Shown here: piece after piece, positions 49,234 through 60,912 of the stretch
Numbering within the stretch: position 1 is the first letter of the stretch
Layout of the letters: every line of letters starts with the position of its first letter
Origin: Providencia stuartii
GTDB lineage: Bacteria; Pseudomonadota; Gammaproteobacteria; Enterobacterales; Enterobacteriaceae
Assembly (NCBI GenBank): GCA_900455155.1
Contig: UGUC01000003.1
Location: 310,001-374,000 of the forward strand
DNA: 64,000 nucleotides
Direction of reading: 5' to 3'
Notes under the pieces: model-generated
What the model was told of the DNA's origin: nothing
What the model saw: only the letters and a program-made list of their open reading frames with translations
The model's database searches: none
Position numbers and translations under genes: made by a program

Positions 49234-49759
49234 TTACTTATTTGGTATTAAAAATTAATTATGCTTATCAATATTGGTATCATATTCAATTACCGTTAAT
49301 CTTTTCTCTATTTTGTTAAAAAAACCTCTTCAAATTATTTTGCATATCGTTTTTAAGTTAAAATCATCGTTATTTTTTGTAAACAAACGAAAAGTATCTC
49401 TAATTGGATATAAAACTCCTTTAAAACTGCGCTTAATTGATATAAATAGCACTATAAGTCCTTTATCCTGCTTTATTTTTGAAAAAAAACCGCGGTCAGG
49501 TGGTGACTTATGTAATAAAAGTGCTATATTATTAGCACAGCGAAAACTGTTAGCGCTGCTAGCCCGTATTTGAATATTACTGATATAATTATTGATAATT
49601 CTAAAAATTACACCTACTTTGTTACAAAGTATATATAACCTAATGCGTTGATTAGTAAATGCTTATGTTAATAACCAAGGTGTTTTATTTAGTTTGTACT
49701 AGATTATTTAGATATAGAAATACACATAGCAAAGGTTAGTCTCGCCTGCGGAGGTGATT
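49234..49759. other. Intergenic region between mltD and tomB
   Basis: About 525 AT-rich bases. A 99-codon open frame at 49274 has no recognisable features and a biased lysine/leucine content, so I do not call it a gene. The tomB-hha promoter should lie in its last 150 bases. Confidence 0.5.
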
Positions 49760-50128
49760 ATGGATGAATATTCACCCAAAAATTATGATATATCTGAGTT
49801 AAAATACTTGTGTAACAGTTTGAATCGAGAAGCAATGTTAAGCTTACAGAAAACTAATACACACTGGGTCAATGATTTAAGTTCACCACAAAGTGCTAGA
49901 CTTAATGAACTCATTGAACATATTGCAGCCTTCGTGTGGCAATTTAAGATAAAATATCCCAAAGAGAATCTCGTTATATCATTAGTTGAAGAGTATCTTG
50001 ATGAGACTTATGATTTATTCGGAAGCCCTGTAATAACTCTAAGTGAAATTATTGACTGGCAGAGCATGAATCAAAATCTAGTTTCCGTACTTGATGATGA
50101 TTTAAAGTGCCCTGCAAGCAAAACATAA
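49760..50128 (+). CDS. tomB: Hha toxicity modulator TomB
   Basis: The 122-residue protein begins [20 protein letters not shown] and continues [20 protein letters not shown] and [19 protein letters not shown], matching TomB (YbaJ). TomB forms a toxin-antitoxin-like pair with Hha and affects biofilm and conjugation. The ATG at 49760 follows GGAGGTG, so it is preferred to the one at 49754. hha follows 79 bases later, the usual order. Confidence 0.93.
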   Translation: MDEYSPKNYDISELKYLCNSLNREAMLSLQKTNTHWVNDLSSPQSARLNELIEHIAAFVWQFKIKYPKENLVISLVEEYLDETYDLFGSPVITLSEIIDWQSMNQNLVSVLDDDLKCPASKT

Positions 50129-50207
50129 AGATATTATTCGTCGCTATATAAACTATAACATAGCATGTTATAAAGCTTTTTTAATTATCAATAAAAGAAA
50201 GGGTATT

Positions 50208-50412
50208 ATGACCAAAACTGATTATCTGATGCGTTTAAGAAAATGCACAACTATCGATACACTTGAGCGTGTTATTGAGAAAAATAAGTATGAGCTTTCT
50301 GAAGATGAGTTAGAATTGTTCTATTCAGCTGCTGACCATCGCCTTGCAGAACTCACTATGAATAAACTTTATGACAAAATCCCTGCATCCGGTTTGGAAA
50401 TTTGTTAGGTAA
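50208..50412 (+). CDS. hha: Hemolysin expression modulator Hha (altered C-terminus from one extra base)
   Basis: The small protein binds H-NS and tunes repression of horizontally acquired genes. [20 protein letters not shown] and [20 protein letters not shown] match Hha. As written, the protein ends [10 protein letters not shown] at 50408. Removing one G at about 50392 restores the family ending KIPASVWKFVR with a stop at 50410-50412. The extra base is in a GG pair and likely a sequencing error. It forms an operon with tomB. Confidence 0.94.
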
Positions 50413-50779
50413 CTACTTATTAATATGCACAGATAATAACTGGTTATAGCCGATAATTCATTTTATCGGCTTAATGTGTATATTGTCTTTCATTCTATTA
50501 TTATACATTGTAAACAATGTATCCATCGCGCTCGTATTTTATCCAATTAAGCTTTGGATATTCATAATTAGACAGCTTCTCAATAGCGCTACGCTTATTC
50601 ATAAAGAATTTATAAAACCTTACAAATAATCGTCGCTTTATCTTATAAAAATAGCATTAAAATTAATAATACTCATTTCAAATTTACGATTTTGCTATTT
50701 TATCTGCCAATGAATATTAGCTTAAGTTATAAGATGAAAGAGGGGGGAAATAAACAGATAGGTTACTTAACTCATCATT
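50413..50779. other. Intergenic region between hha and ffs
   Basis: About 370 AT-rich bases with no gene seen. The end of the ffs transcript and any terminators for the converging hha and ffs genes lie here. No strong terminator hairpin was recognised. Confidence 0.45.
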
Positions 50780-50893
50780 GGGTGGGGGCCCTGCCAGCGA
50801 CATCCCGGCACACACATCTCCTGCTGTGGCTGCTTCTTTCCAGACCTGACCAAATTAACAAGTTAGTGTTGCGGGAGAACCAACAGAGCCCCC
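50780..50893 (-). ncRNA. ffs: 4.5S RNA (signal recognition particle RNA)
   Basis: The - strand sequence starts GGGGGCTCTGTTGGTTCTCC and ends CTGGCAGGGCCCCCACCC, so the two ends pair in one long hairpin. The tip carries GGTCAGGTCTGG and the GAAGCAGC bulge that bind Ffh. The length of 114 bases equals that of E. coli. In E. coli a leader of about 24 bases is removed by RNase P; the possible promoter TTGCTA-17-CATAAT at about 50923-50951 fits such a leader. It is transcribed away from ybaY's start. Confidence 0.96.
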
Positions 50894-51017
50894 ATAGATT
50901 GCTTCCTAAAAAGCAGGAGGCATTATGCTTGATGACAACTAAAATAGCAAGAAAACTACTGCCAAGTGCTGATTTCTTGCACAAAATACGTAATTAATGA
51001 TATTTATTAAAAAATAA

Positions 51018-51476
51018 TCAACTGGTGGGTTCAATAACTAACCTAATTTCTTTGCTCGTATCATCACGAGTAGAGAGATTTTCTACTTTGGAAATCAGCA
51101 AGATATTACCATCAACAGATACTGTCGCTCTCATCGCAAGATGGGCATCTGGGCGTACTTCATTCTTTTGATAGCTTAATTCAAAAGGAAAAGGAGACTG
51201 TTTGCCTAAAGTCTCATAATATTTTTGTGATAAGATCAACGCAGGTAGTTCCGCGATTGAAATATCCGCTAAGGTTACTGTAATCACGGCATTCTGAGGC
51301 AATTTGACCTGCTGCGGAATGACAACTTGCCCTCTAATGACGTCAGTGTCTAAATGCTGCTTTGCATTATGGCTGTGATTGTTAACCTTCGTCTCTTTTA
51401 CATTATTATTATTACCTTCACAACCGACCAAAAAAGCAGGCAGAACAAAGCCAATTATGCATAGGTGTAGTTTCAT
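51018..51476 (-). CDS. ybaY: YbaY-family lipoprotein
   Basis: The 152-residue protein from MKLHLCIIGFVLPAFLVGC has a lipobox (LVGC) and a mature beta-sandwich: GQVVIPQQVKLPQNAVITV, LADISIAELPALILSQKYY and PFPFELSYQ. This is the YscW/YbaY pilotin-like domain. Its function is not known. The gene order ffs-ybaY-tesB matches E. coli, with tesB divergent. The frame is intact; the ATG at 51497 is less likely because it would lengthen the leader. Confidence 0.9.
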   Translation of the reverse strand: MKLHLCIIGFVLPAFLVGCEGNNNNVKETKVNNHSHNAKQHLDTDVIRGQVVIPQQVKLPQNAVITVTLADISIAELPALILSQKYYETLGKQSPFPFELSYQKNEVRPDAHLAMRATVSVDGNILLISKVENLSTRDDTSKEIRLVIEPTS

Positions 51477-51497
51477 AATAAATGTCCAAAAAAACAA

Positions 51498-51799
51498 TTT
51501 GTTGTTAAGTATTTTTATACTAATCAGAGTGTGATTTTTACTGAAGGCGAATTGATTATAGCTAAAAAATACTCACCAACAAAATATTATTTCAAAATGT
51601 AACAAACAACATCAAAATGTAATCAACTGTTGAACATAGCGGCCTAAACGGTAGTCATCGCCTATTTAAAATCATAGCCAGCCATGCTTTCTGCTATTGA
51701 TATATAAAAGCGATAAGACAAAAAACGCTCTACCTATTTTTATGTATTAATGGGAAAATACCCGCATCTGATAAATATTAATCAACTTTCAAGGTTGCT
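51498..51799. other. Divergent promoter region of ybaY and tesB
   Basis: About 300 bases separate the divergent genes. No gene is seen. AT-rich stretches on both sides could serve as promoters; I could not identify specific operators. Confidence 0.5.
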
Positions 51800-52666
51800 A
51801 TGAGCCCAGAATTGCAAAATTTAATCAGCCTATTGGAGCTGGAAAAAATCGAAGAGGGTATTTATCGAGGTCAAAGTGAAGATCTTGGATTACCTCAAGT
51901 ATTTGGGGGGCAAGTTGTTGGTCAAGCCATGTACGCAGCGGAACAGACTATCCCCGAAGGTCGCGTAATAAATTCATTCCATAGCTATTTCTTGCGTCCT
52001 GGTGATAGCCAACGCCCTATTGTCTATGATGTCGAAATATTAAGAGATGGTGGCAGCTTTAGTACACGACGCATCAGCGCAATACAACATGGCAAGCCTA
52101 TCTTTTTTATGACGGCCTCTTTCCAAGCACAAGAAGAGGGGTTTAATCACCAGAACCTCATGCCAGATGTTCCTTTACCAGAGACACTGGCATCACAGGA
52201 TGAAATCATTCAACGTTTGGCAACCCAATTACCCGAGTCGGTCAAAAAGTATGCTTTGCGCCCAAATCCTTTTGAGTTTCGGCCTATTCAATTTTACAAC
52301 CCATTTAATAACCCACCGCAAGAGCCTTTTCGTTATATTTGGTTTAAAGCCAAAGGCCAATTGCCTGATATTCCCTCATTACACAACTACTTATTAGGCT
52401 ATGCGTCTGACTATAATTTTTTACCTGCAACCCTACAGCCACATGGCCGTGGGTTTATGGAGAGAGATTTGCAAGTCGCAACAATCGATCACTCAATGTG
52501 GTATCACCGACCATTTAAAATTGATGATTGGTTACTCTATGCCATTGAAAGCCCTTCCGCTTCTGGAGGACGAGGCTTTGTTAAAGGGCAAATTTATGAC
52601 CGACAAGGGGTCTTAGTGGCAACAGCGGTTCAAGAAGGGGTGATCCGTAAAAGAAGGCCTCGCTAA
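51800..52666 (+). CDS. tesB: Acyl-CoA thioesterase II
   Basis: The 288-residue double hot-dog enzyme hydrolyses acyl-CoAs of many lengths. [17 protein letters not shown] and [14 protein letters not shown] mark the first hot-dog; [20 protein letters not shown] carries the catalytic Asp and [17 protein letters not shown] and [11 protein letters not shown] the remaining active-site elements. Length matches E. coli (286). A terminator follows at 52724. The frame is intact. Confidence 0.95.
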   Translation: MSPELQNLISLLELEKIEEGIYRGQSEDLGLPQVFGGQVVGQAMYAAEQTIPEGRVINSFHSYFLRPGDSQRPIVYDVEILRDGGSFSTRRISAIQHGKPIFFMTASFQAQEEGFNHQNLMPDVPLPETLASQDEIIQRLATQLPESVKKYALRPNPFEFRPIQFYNPFNNPPQEPFRYIWFKAKGQLPDIPSLHNYLLGYASDYNFLPATLQPHGRGFMERDLQVATIDHSMWYHRPFKIDDWLLYAIESPSASGGRGFVKGQIYDRQGVLVATAVQEGVIRKRRPR

Positions 52667-52723
52667 GTCAACTATAGCTAATTAGTGCGAGTACTCACTA
52701 ACTATTTTGTGAGTTAAAAAACG

Positions 52724-52755
52724 CCCCCAGTAATGGCTTATCCAATTATTGGGGG
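52724..52755. terminator. Terminator hairpin after tesB
   Basis: CCCCCAGTAAT pairs with ATTATTGGGGG (one G-T pair) around a ten-base loop. An A-rich stretch precedes it, so it could work in both directions for tesB and amtB. Confidence 0.7.
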
Positions 52756-52902
52756 TCATTCACTATTTTCGCTTTAGTTTGGGATATTGTAACCGCACTC
52801 ATCTATCATTATGTTTATCAAGATATTGAGATGTAGGTGTTGAACAGCTTTAGTTTGATAAACTTCCTTGTATGTTAGTACCAACTCACTTTTTGGCTTC
52901 GA

Positions 52903-54187
52903 TCAATTATAGGCACTCTCTCCATGATAAGTGATATCAAGCCCTTCTCGCTCCTGTTCAACATCAACACGTAAGCCTGTTGTCTTATCTGCGATTAAAA
53001 ATGCAAGGTAAGCAACAATTGAGGTCCAAACAACACAAATAAGTATGCTAAATGCCTGAATGCCAACTTGTTTTATCATTGTTATACCTTCTGCATACCC
53101 CATCCCCCCGAGAGCCGCCGAAGTAAACACCCCCGTGAGTAAGCACCCAACCACCCCGCAAACACCATGAACACCAAAGACATCACAAACATCATCAACT
53201 TTTAACCAACGTTTTAAAACCACAACCCCCCCATAACCCAGCAATACCTGAAAGTAGGCCGATAATTAATGCTCCTGCAACCCCAACCGTTCCTGCTGCG
53301 GGTGTAACACCAACCAACCCCGCTAAGCACCCTGAGCAGGCACCTAACAATGAGGGCTTATCCCTAAATATCCATTCAGCAAGTACCCATGAAAGTATTG
53401 CTCCGGATGCCGCTACCACCGTATTAATAAATGCCAAGGCCGCGACGGAATTCGCACTTCCCGCTGACCCCGCATTAAAACCAAACCAACCGATAAATAA
53501 GATTGCGGTACCCATAAACACCATCGGCAAATTGTGAGGCTTTATGACTTCTTTACCCAACCCTGTGCGCTTTCCAAGTAAGTAAGCACCAACAAGCCCA
53601 GCAACAGCGGCATTAATATGAACGACAGTGCCTCCAGCAAAGTCCAAAGCACCATCTTGGGCAAGGAGTCCTCCTCCCCACACCATATGAGCAATAGGCA
53701 AATAAGCAAAGGTTGTCCAAATGACAGTAAATATCAGTATTGCAGAAAATTTAACTCGTTCGCCTAACGCACCAACCACCAACGCAACCGTCAAACAAGC
53801 GAAAGCACCTTGGAATGCGACATGAATAAATTGAGGTATGGTGACAGATAAGCTGTCAATATTGATACCCTTGAGCATAAATTGGCTTAATCCCCCAAAA
53901 AAGCTATTGCCCTCACTAAATGAAATACTGTAACCATAGATGACCCAAATCACTGAAACAAGTGCAAAAATAACCATAGTTTGCGCCATCAGTGCGAGGA
54001 CATTTTTGCTTCTCAGTAACCCGCCATAAAATAAAGCAATACCCGGAACGATCATGAATAGGACTAATGCAGTGCAAACCATCATAAATGCGTTATCCGC
54101 TTTATCGACACCGTCATCAGATGCAAACACTCTTGCAGGAAAACTTGCTATAAATAGCCAACACAAACGTTGAAACAGTTTACTCAT
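52903..54187 (-). pseudogene. amtB: Ammonium transporter AmtB, one-base frameshift
   Basis: The channel (about 427 residues) conducts ammonia across the inner membrane. It has a signal peptide (LFQRLCWLFIASFPARVFA) from the ATG at 54187, DKADNAFMMVCTALVLFM, the Amt signature FAGGTVVHINAAVAGLVGAY and FIGWFGFNAGSAGSA, and C-terminal KVDDVCDVFGVHGVCGVVG. The break near 53222 is one extra base in a run of C (complement G). glnK ends 11 bases upstream, overlapping only the longer open frame. GlnK blocks AmtB when ammonium is plentiful. Confidence 0.93.
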
Positions 54188-54197
54188 CGCTACTCTC

Positions 54198-54560
<363 letters not shown>

Positions 54561-54616
54561 CTACCTATCCAGCTAAAGACGTACGACAACATCATCATTG
54601 GCTGCAACTACACTAA

Positions 54617-54635
54617 CAGCAAATAGCATGCCAAA
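54617..54635 (-). promoter_or_regulatory. Sigma-54 promoter of glnK-amtB
   Basis: On the - strand TTGGCATGCTATTTGCTG has the conserved GG and GC exactly ten bases apart, as sigma-54 promoters need. It lies about 80 bases before the glnK start, consistent with NtrC-activated, nitrogen-limited expression. Confidence 0.85.
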
Positions 54636-54673
54636 ATTAATTATGCTTATAATTCAAATAGTCATCGCAAAAG

Positions 54674-54701
54674 AAAAGGCCACTCATCCGAGTGGCCTTT
54701 T
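54674..54701. terminator. Bidirectional terminator after mdlB
   Basis: AAAAGGCCACTC and GAGTGGCCTTTT form a perfect 12-base-pair stem with a four-base loop. The T run on the - strand ends mdlB transcription about 30 bases after its stop. Confidence 0.92.
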
Positions 54702-54729
54702 GACGATGCGTTAAAAATGTGCAAACAAG

Positions 54730-56514
54730 CTAATTCAATAACGCTTCAGGCTCCATATCATCATGCAAATTCAACGATTCACCGACCTGTTGAAGCTGAT
54801 ACATTTGATAATAACGCCCTTTTTGTTGCAGTAGCTGTGTATGACTACCTTTTTCAACAATTGCACCACGATGAAGCACAACAACCTGATCGGCATCGAC
54901 AATTGTGGATAATCGGTGTGCAATAACCACAAGTGTAGTCGTTTGGCGGATTATACGCAGTGCTTTTTGAATAGCCTGTTCTGTACCTGAATCGATATTG
55001 GCTGTCGCCTCATCCAGAATTAATATTTTGGGTGTTGCAACTAAGACCCGAGCCATCGCGAGTAGTTGCCTTTGCCCGACAGAAAGCGTATTCCCCTGTT
55101 CTCCTAGTAGCGAATCTAATCCTTCTGGCAGTGATCGGACATGCTCTGCTAACTGTACAACATCGAGAACCTGCCAAACTTTTTCTTGGGTTATCTCACG
55201 CCCTAACGCGACATTATCAAAGAAAGATGCCGCTAGAACGACAGGATCCTGTTGCACCATCGCGATCCCATTACGTAAAACTTGATGTGAAAGTGTGTGT
55301 AAGGAACGTCCATCAAGTAGGATCTCCCCTTGCTGCCAAGGGTAATAGCCCATAATCAGGTTTGCGATGGTACTTTTCCCACTTCCCGTGTGACCAACTA
55401 AAGCAACAAAGCTATTTTCAGGAATATGAAGATTGATATCCGTTAACACTTTTTTGTCATCACGATACGCAAAAGATAACCCCTGAATATCAATAGCACC
55501 ACTTTGTAATGGCTGTATATTATTGCCATAAGCTTGTTTCGGACTATCCATTAATTCAAACACTCGCTCACCTGAAACGACCGCTTGTTGCAACATAGAT
55601 TGTTGAGAGGTCAATTCGATGAGAGGCTCATTTAAACGTCCAAGATAGTTGATAAAAGCATATAAAACCCCAACACCAATTGTGCTCGTACCATCAAATC
55701 CAAACAATAACAGTAACCCACAAAGCACCGATGCCGAGATCAAGCTAAGCAGAGGTCGAAGTAATAACCCATCCAGTTTTAATGCCTTCATGCGTGCAAG
55801 GTAGTGATCTTGACTAGCCTTTAACATTTTCTCGCCAAACCGAGCTTGTTGGCGAAATTGCTGGATCACTGTCATGCCATTGATCACTTCATTAAAGCCA
55901 TTATTTATTTCAGCAAGATAAGAACGAACGCGGCGCACAATCGGAGTACTTAGCCGTTGATACACGAGCATCACCACCATCACGGCTGGAAAAATCATGA
56001 CTGCCACTAAAGCCATGCGCCATTCAAGGGTAAACATCGCGATAAGCATCGCACAAATTAGCGCTAAACTACGGAAGACTGTCGGCACAACCATCACAAA
56101 TAGGTCTTTAATAACTTCGGTATCATTAGTAACACGGGAAATGATTTGACCTACAGGTTGTTTATCAAACGCACTTAATGGTTGTCTTAATGCTGAGTTC
56201 ATTACGTCGGTACGTAAAGCCTGAACCACGCCAACAGCCGCTTTGTTAAATAAGATCGTTTGATAATAATGTAAGAGTGCAGCAGCAATCTGTAATAACA
56301 CAAAACCAACCGCTAAATATAAGGTTAACGGCATGATGATCTGTTTCTTAGCCACCATGTTGTCAATAAAATAACTAATCAGCAAAGGCCCACTGACTTC
56401 AGCCGCAGCAGCGACCCATAGCATAACAATGGCAACCGACATTGTACCGCGGTGAACTTTGCCATAGCTAAGTAAGCGTTTTAACGCTGGCCACAATGGT
56501 TTTTTCTGACTCAT
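54730..56514 (-). CDS. mdlB: Multidrug ABC transporter half MdlB
   Basis: The 594-residue half-transporter has six membrane helices (about residues 20-300) and an ATPase domain. Walker A is GHTGSGKST, signature LSVGQRQ, Walker [13 protein letters not shown], and the H-loop IAHRLS is present. Its start overlaps the mdlA stop by four bases (ATGA), so the two halves are made together as a heterodimeric exporter. The substrate is not known. The frame is intact. Confidence 0.95.
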   Translation of the reverse strand: MSQKKPLWPALKRLLSYGKVHRGTMSVAIVMLWVAAAAEVSGPLLISYFIDNMVAKKQIIMPLTLYLAVGFVLLQIAAALLHYYQTILFNKAAVGVVQALRTDVMNSALRQPLSAFDKQPVGQIISRVTNDTEVIKDLFVMVVPTVFRSLALICAMLIAMFTLEWRMALVAVMIFPAVMVVMLVYQRLSTPIVRRVRSYLAEINNGFNEVINGMTVIQQFRQQARFGEKMLKASQDHYLARMKALKLDGLLLRPLLSLISASVLCGLLLLFGFDGTSTIGVGVLYAFINYLGRLNEPLIELTSQQSMLQQAVVSGERVFELMDSPKQAYGNNIQPLQSGAIDIQGLSFAYRDDKKVLTDINLHIPENSFVALVGHTGSGKSTIANLIMGYYPWQQGEILLDGRSLHTLSHQVLRNGIAMVQQDPVVLAASFFDNVALGREITQEKVWQVLDVVQLAEHVRSLPEGLDSLLGEQGNTLSVGQRQLLAMARVLVATPKILILDEATANIDSGTEQAIQKALRIIRQTTTLVVIAHRLSTIVDADQVVVLHRGAIVEKGSHTQLLQQKGRYYQMYQLQQVGESLNLHDDMEPEALLN

Positions 56515-58256
56515 AAATCACCATCCAAAGTGGCTTCAATTTGTTGATAATGGTACATATCTTTATACCATCCAGGTTGGACTGATAACGTTGAGTGAAT
56601 ACCTTCCGCCGCAATGCTTCCTTGGGATAACACGAGAATATTATCAGCGTCGACTAACGCAGATAGGCGGTGTGCACTAATGATTAATGTTTTACCCTCT
56701 CGCCAGCGACTTAAATTTTGTAAAATAGTAAATTCAGTCTGCCCATCCACCGCCGATAACGCATCATCTAAAATTAAAATTTCGGCATTTTGCAAAATAG
56801 CGCGCGCAATAGAAATTCGCTGTTTTTGCCCACCAGACAACATTACGCCACGCTCACCCACTTGGGTTTGGTAGCCTTCAGGTAACCTCAAAATATCATC
56901 ATGTACGCAAGCAATACGCGCAGCTTCCTCAATCTGCTCTACTGTGGCTTGTGGGTTGCCTAATGCGATATTCCCTGCAATCGTATCAGAGAATAAAAAA
57001 GGTGATTGGTTAACAACGGCTAAACGACCTCGCCACTCATCTAACCGAATCTCAGGTAACGGTTTCCCCTGATAAGAAATCGCGCCTTCAGTAACATCGA
57101 ATTGGCGTTGGATCAGCGTAATAAGTGTTGATTTCCCTGAACCTGTCGGGCCACATAGTCCTAAAAATTGCCCCGGTTTGAGGTCAAATTGAATGTCGTG
57201 GAGTGCGACTCTATCTGTTTCAGGGTAGCTAAACGTTTTAATTCTCGCGCTCAATGCCCCTTTTTCAGCACCCAGTGATTGATGCCCATCTTCAATATCG
57301 AGCGGCTCATCAAGTAAACTTCGGATACGACTATAAGCAGCACTACCACGCTCTACGATATTAAACATCCATGCCAATGCCAGCATAGGCCAAATCATTA
57401 GCCCCAAGTACATCACAAAGCTAGTCAGTTCACCGAGCGTCAATGTTCCTTGTAATACCATCCAACTGCCACCGCCAATAGCAAGCAAGTTAGCCATACC
57501 GATAGCGATAAAAATGGTTGGGTCAAAGCGTGCATCAACTCTGGCAACATGCATATTACGCCGCCCTGCTTCTGTCGCAACCTGCTCAAATTGGTTTGAT
57601 TGGTGATCTTCAAGACCAAAAGCTTTAATCATGCGAATACTGGTTAAACTCTCTTGAGCATGATTATTTAGGGATGAAAATGCGCCTTGGGCATGTTTGA
57701 AACGATGATGTAATTGGTCGCCATAGCGTTTAATAACTAGTGCCATAATTGGCATAGGAATTAATGCTAATAACGTTAACTGCCAACTGATCTCCACGCT
57801 CATCATGATCAATACCGCACATCCCATGACTAAGGAATCAACAAACGTCAGTACCCCTTCCCCCGCTGCAAAAACAACGCGGTCAACATCATTGGTTGTA
57901 CGCGCTATTAAATCCCCCGTTCGATAGCGTAGATAGAAAGACTGATTTTGTAGGCTTAATTGGCGATAGAATTTTTGTCGCAATTGTACGGCTAACTTAT
58001 AGGATGCTCCGAATAACCAAATCCGCCACACATAGCGCAGCCCATACACAACGACAGCGATAAATAACATCAAGGCGACATAAGATACTAGCTGGCTCGT
58101 AGCCATCGTCTGGTTGCTAATACCATCAACAACAACGCCCACAAGCCGTGGAGGAACAAGCTGTAAAATAGCAATAATAATGAGAAAGCAAACCGCGCCA
58201 ACATAGCGCCGCCATTCACTAAGAAAATACCAGCTTAATTGTGAAAATAATCGCAC
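56511..58256 (-). CDS. mdlA: Multidrug ABC transporter half MdlA
   Basis: The 581-residue half-transporter has an exporter-type membrane domain and ATPase domain with Walker [10 protein letters not shown], signature LSGGQKQR, Walker [13 protein letters not shown] and ISAHRLS. The Walker B second acid is Asp (DD) rather than Glu, as expected for the degenerate-site partner of a heterodimer. decR lies upstream on the same strand. The frame is intact. Confidence 0.95.
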   Translation of the reverse strand: MRLFSQLSWYFLSEWRRYVGAVCFLIIIAILQLVPPRLVGVVVDGISNQTMATSQLVSYVALMLFIAVVVYGLRYVWRIWLFGASYKLAVQLRQKFYRQLSLQNQSFYLRYRTGDLIARTTNDVDRVVFAAGEGVLTFVDSLVMGCAVLIMMSVEISWQLTLLALIPMPIMALVIKRYGDQLHHRFKHAQGAFSSLNNHAQESLTSIRMIKAFGLEDHQSNQFEQVATEAGRRNMHVARVDARFDPTIFIAIGMANLLAIGGGSWMVLQGTLTLGELTSFVMYLGLMIWPMLALAWMFNIVERGSAAYSRIRSLLDEPLDIEDGHQSLGAEKGALSARIKTFSYPETDRVALHDIQFDLKPGQFLGLCGPTGSGKSTLITLIQRQFDVTEGAISYQGKPLPEIRLDEWRGRLAVVNQSPFLFSDTIAGNIALGNPQATVEQIEEAARIACVHDDILRLPEGYQTQVGERGVMLSGGQKQRISIARAILQNAEILILDDALSAVDGQTEFTILQNLSRWREGKTLIISAHRLSALVDADNILVLSQGSIAAEGIHSTLSVQPGWYKDMYHYQQIEATLDGDL

Positions 58257-58345
58257 TGAGTTACTGCCTTGAATAAGATTTAATATTTGCCATTATGTGG
58301 CATCCTAACGATGCAAAACAATTGAGAAAAGCAGAACTAACAACA

Positions 58346-58807
58346 CTAATCAGGAATAGGTAGCGCTGTCGTATACTTGATTTTTTCCATTGCAAAACTA
58401 GAGGTTACATCAATCAGGCCATGAACGCCATTAACCAGTTTCTTATAAAATAGATCGTAGGATTTCATATCTTTGACTTCGACTTGCATCAGATAATCAT
58501 ACTCTCCTGCCATACGGTAAAACATAAGGACTTCAGGGAGTTGGCTAACAAAAGAGACAAATTGTTCATACCACTCGCTGTTATGGTGTTGCGTTTTGAT
58601 CATAACAATAACCGTTAGACCGAGACCTAATTTTTCCCCATCAAGCAAGGTTACTCGGTGGCGAATGTACCCTTCATCCTCCAAGCGTTTCAACCTTTTC
58701 CAACAAGGAGTCGACGTCAAGTTAACGGCCTCTGCAAGTGCATTTAAAGATAGACTACTGTCATTTTGCAACAAGCGAAGCAACTTTTTATCTATCTTAT
58801 CTAACAT
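58346..58807 (-). CDS. decR: Lrp/AsnC-family regulator DecR
   Basis: The 153-residue protein has an N-terminal helix-turn-helix ([40 protein letters not shown]) and the C-terminal RAM ligand-binding domain ([26 protein letters not shown]). It matches YbaO/DecR, which activates cysteine detoxification genes in E. coli. The order decR-mdlA-mdlB matches E. coli; queC is divergent. The frame is intact. Confidence 0.9.
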   Translation of the reverse strand: MLDKIDKKLLRLLQNDSSLSLNALAEAVNLTSTPCWKRLKRLEDEGYIRHRVTLLDGEKLGLGLTVIVMIKTQHHNSEWYEQFVSFVSQLPEVLMFYRMAGEYDYLMQVEVKDMKSYDLFYKKLVNGVHGLIDVTSSFAMEKIKYTTALPIPD

Positions 58808-59007
58808 AGGTATTCTCTTTTTATTTATAAAAAAATATCACTGTCGACTTTATATAATAGAATGATTTTACCTAAATAGATTTACGACAGCATAAATAAT
58901 TCATCAATAACCACAAAAAGACAAAAATTTCCCTGTTCATCACACGCTAGCATCATTACCATGACCCATCAGTTAAGTATTTATATTTTTGAGTAGGAGA
59001 AGTATTT

Positions 59008-59706
59008 ATGAAACGTGCTGTTGTTGTCTTCAGTGGTGGTCAAGACTCGACGACTTGTCTCATTCAAGCTTTAAAAATGTATGATGAAGTCCATTGTGTC
59101 ACCTTTGATTATGGACAACGTCATCGGCTTGAAATTGAAGTGGCTCAAAAGCTAAGCCATTCACTGGGTGCAGCCGCGCATAAAATCCTTGATGTAAACC
59201 TACTCAATGAGTTAGCCGTAAGCAGTTTGACCCGCGACAATATCCCTGTACCCGACTATAACGAAAGTGCAACTAATGGGCTACCTAGCACTTTTGTTCC
59301 GGGTAGAAACATTCTCTTTTTAACGCTTGCAGCCATCTACGCTTACCAAGTCCAAGCAGAGGCGGTTATCACAGGCGTATGTGAAACCGATTTTTCAGGC
59401 TACCCTGATTGCCGAGACGAATTTGTTAAAGCACTTAACCATGCCGTAAACCTTGGGCTAGCAAAAGATATCCGCTTTGAAACGCCTTTAATGTGGCTCG
59501 ATAAAGCACAAACATGGGCACTTGCAGACTATTATGGGCATTTAGAAACCATACGTGAGCAAACGTTGACTTGTTATAATGGTATACAAGGTGACGGTTG
59601 TGGGGAGTGTGCTGCATGCCACCTTCGCAGTAAAGGCTTGGACTATTATTTAAGCCATAAAGAGTCGGTGTTAGCTTCTCTAAAAAAACTCGCTAATCTC
59701 GCTTAG
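59008..59706 (+). CDS. queC: 7-cyano-7-deazaguanine synthase
   Basis: The 232-residue enzyme turns carboxy-deazaguanine, ammonia and ATP into preQ0, a step in queuosine synthesis for tRNA. It has the PP-loop [45 protein letters not shown], and the zinc cysteines in [24 protein letters not shown] sequence near the end. A good AGGAG site precedes the ATG. I looked for a preQ1 riboswitch in the 200-base leader and saw none. The frame is intact. Confidence 0.96.
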   Translation: MKRAVVVFSGGQDSTTCLIQALKMYDEVHCVTFDYGQRHRLEIEVAQKLSHSLGAAAHKILDVNLLNELAVSSLTRDNIPVPDYNESATNGLPSTFVPGRNILFLTLAAIYAYQVQAEAVITGVCETDFSGYPDCRDEFVKALNHAVNLGLAKDIRFETPLMWLDKAQTWALADYYGHLETIREQTLTCYNGIQGDGCGECAACHLRSKGLDYYLSHKESVLASLKKLANLA

Positions 59707-59723
59707 TACTTTGCTTGCTAACC

Positions 59724-59752
59724 ACACCGGAGAGTTAGCAACTTTCCGGTGT
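59724..59752. terminator. Hairpin between convergent queC and fadM
   Basis: ACACCGG and CCGGTGT form a stem, extended by further pairs, between the stops of the convergent genes. There is no strong T run, so it is a moderate terminator candidate for both. Confidence 0.6.
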
Positions 59753-59758
59753 TAATGA

Positions 59759-60190
59759 TTAAGCGGTAATAAAATCTTCAGTACTGCTTTTGGATAATAA
59801 CTCAAGTTTTTCGCGCAGTTCCCCTTCAATCTTAATGGATTTATTCAGCGCTAAATCAATAAAGACAAAAGTCACCTTTGCATCTGACACCACTTCTCTC
59901 TTACCTTGCCTTTCGCGTGTTATTTGCTGATAGCACAACGCACTTTTAGTACCAATTTTTTCAATACGCGTTGTCACTGTTAGCTCATCGCCAAGTATGG
60001 CACCATGAAAATAGTTCACATTGATATTAACCGCCACCATGGCAAGCTGGCTTTTTAGTGCCCAGCCCAGAAAATTGTGCTCATCCATACAAGCCCATCT
60101 ATCTGATTCATAAAACTCCAGATAACGTGCGTTGTTCACATGTTGGAAAACATCAATATGATAACCACGTACTTTAATTTGCGTTGCCAT
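59759..60190 (-). CDS. fadM: Long-chain acyl-CoA thioesterase FadM (YbaW)
   Basis: The 143-residue single hot-dog enzyme cleaves long-chain acyl-CoAs such as tetradecenoyl-CoA. YHIDVFQHVNNARYLEFYES with the catalytic Asp and RWACMDEHNFLGW match the family, as does ILGDELTVTTRIEKIGTKSA. The order fadM-ybaV-ppiD matches E. coli. The frame is intact. Confidence 0.92.
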   Translation of the reverse strand: MATQIKVRGYHIDVFQHVNNARYLEFYESDRWACMDEHNFLGWALKSQLAMVAVNINVNYFHGAILGDELTVTTRIEKIGTKSALCYQQITRERQGKREVVSDAKVTFVFIDLALNKSIKIEGELREKLELLSKSSTEDFITA

Positions 60191-60398
60191 AACTACTCCG
60201 ACCAGTTGCTATTCGTTACAAAAATATAACAAACAATCATGCTATTTGCTGAAATGTTCTATTTTCTTCGATGCTGATCGCGTTTTTTATGTACCGAGGC
60301 AAGTATTACAATAATAGGATCGTCTTAGATCACACTATAATATTGGCATTCATCACAAATAAGATTAAGTGCCCACAACAAGGTGGGCACACAGCTCA
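60191..60398. other. Intergenic region between fadM and ybaV with a hairpin
   Basis: A short GTGCCCACAACAAGGTGGGCAC hairpin at about 60369-60390 lies just after the ybaV stop on the - strand and probably ends ybaV transcription, although the T run is weak. The rest likely holds the fadM promoter. No gene is seen. Confidence 0.55.
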
Positions 60399-60770
60399 CT
60401 ATAGCGCTAGCTTGCCTCTGTTTTTCTCTAAAAATGCAGGCCCTATTCCACGTACTTCCAAAATATTTTCAAGAGTATTAAATGCGCCATATTTCTCCCT
60501 ATACTCAACAATAGCTTTCGCTTTTTGTATGCCAATTCCATGAAGCTTTTTCGCTAACTCTTCGGCACTCGCTTGGTTGATGTTCACTTGATTTGTCTCT
60601 TTCAAATTCTCCGATGGTTTTTCCTCCTTAGGCTTTTTACTAACCACCGCTGCCACTGGCTTATCAGCTTCTGCTTTTTTTGCTAGCGCCGATTGTGAGC
60701 ACATTAATATCGTCAGAATAACGGCAGCGCTGCCTAATGATTGCTTTATAAATTTCATCCATGTCATTGA
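60399..60770 (-). CDS. ybaV: Exported helix-hairpin-helix protein YbaV (ComEA-like)
   Basis: The 123-residue protein has a signal peptide (FIKQSLGSAAVILTILMCSQ SALA), a charged linker rich in Lys and Glu, and two helix-hairpin-helix motifs: NINQASAEELAKKLHGIGIQ KAKAIVEYR and LENILEVRGIGPAFLEKN. ComEA-like proteins bind DNA in the periplasm. The true start is probably the ATG at 60770 (MTWMKF). It lies between ppiD and fadM as in E. coli. The frame is intact. Confidence 0.9.
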   Translation of the reverse strand, partial: SMTWMKFIKQSLGSAAVILTILMCSQSALAKKAEADKPVAAVVSKKPKEEKPSENLKETNQVNINQASAEELAKKLHGIGIQKAKAIVEYREKYGAFNTLENILEVRGIGPAFLEKNRGKLAL

Positions 60771-60912
60771 TGTTCTCCTGTTTAAATTGAGATGCCACAA
60801 TGCCAAATTTATTATGCAAAAGCTTTTTTGTGATGATAGAAATGAGAAAGGCCACCCAAAGGTGGCCTCAACTTATTTTTATTGCACTTAGAATTACGAG
60901 CGGCTTCGCAAT

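Noticed and set aside
49274..49573. 99-codon open frame between mltD and tomB
   Set aside because: No ribosome-binding site or recognisable domain; leucine- and lysine-rich translation is typical of chance frames in AT-rich DNA.
58808..59007. preQ1 riboswitch in front of queC
   Set aside because: No recognisable aptamer sequence (C-rich loop with A-rich tail) was visible in the leader.
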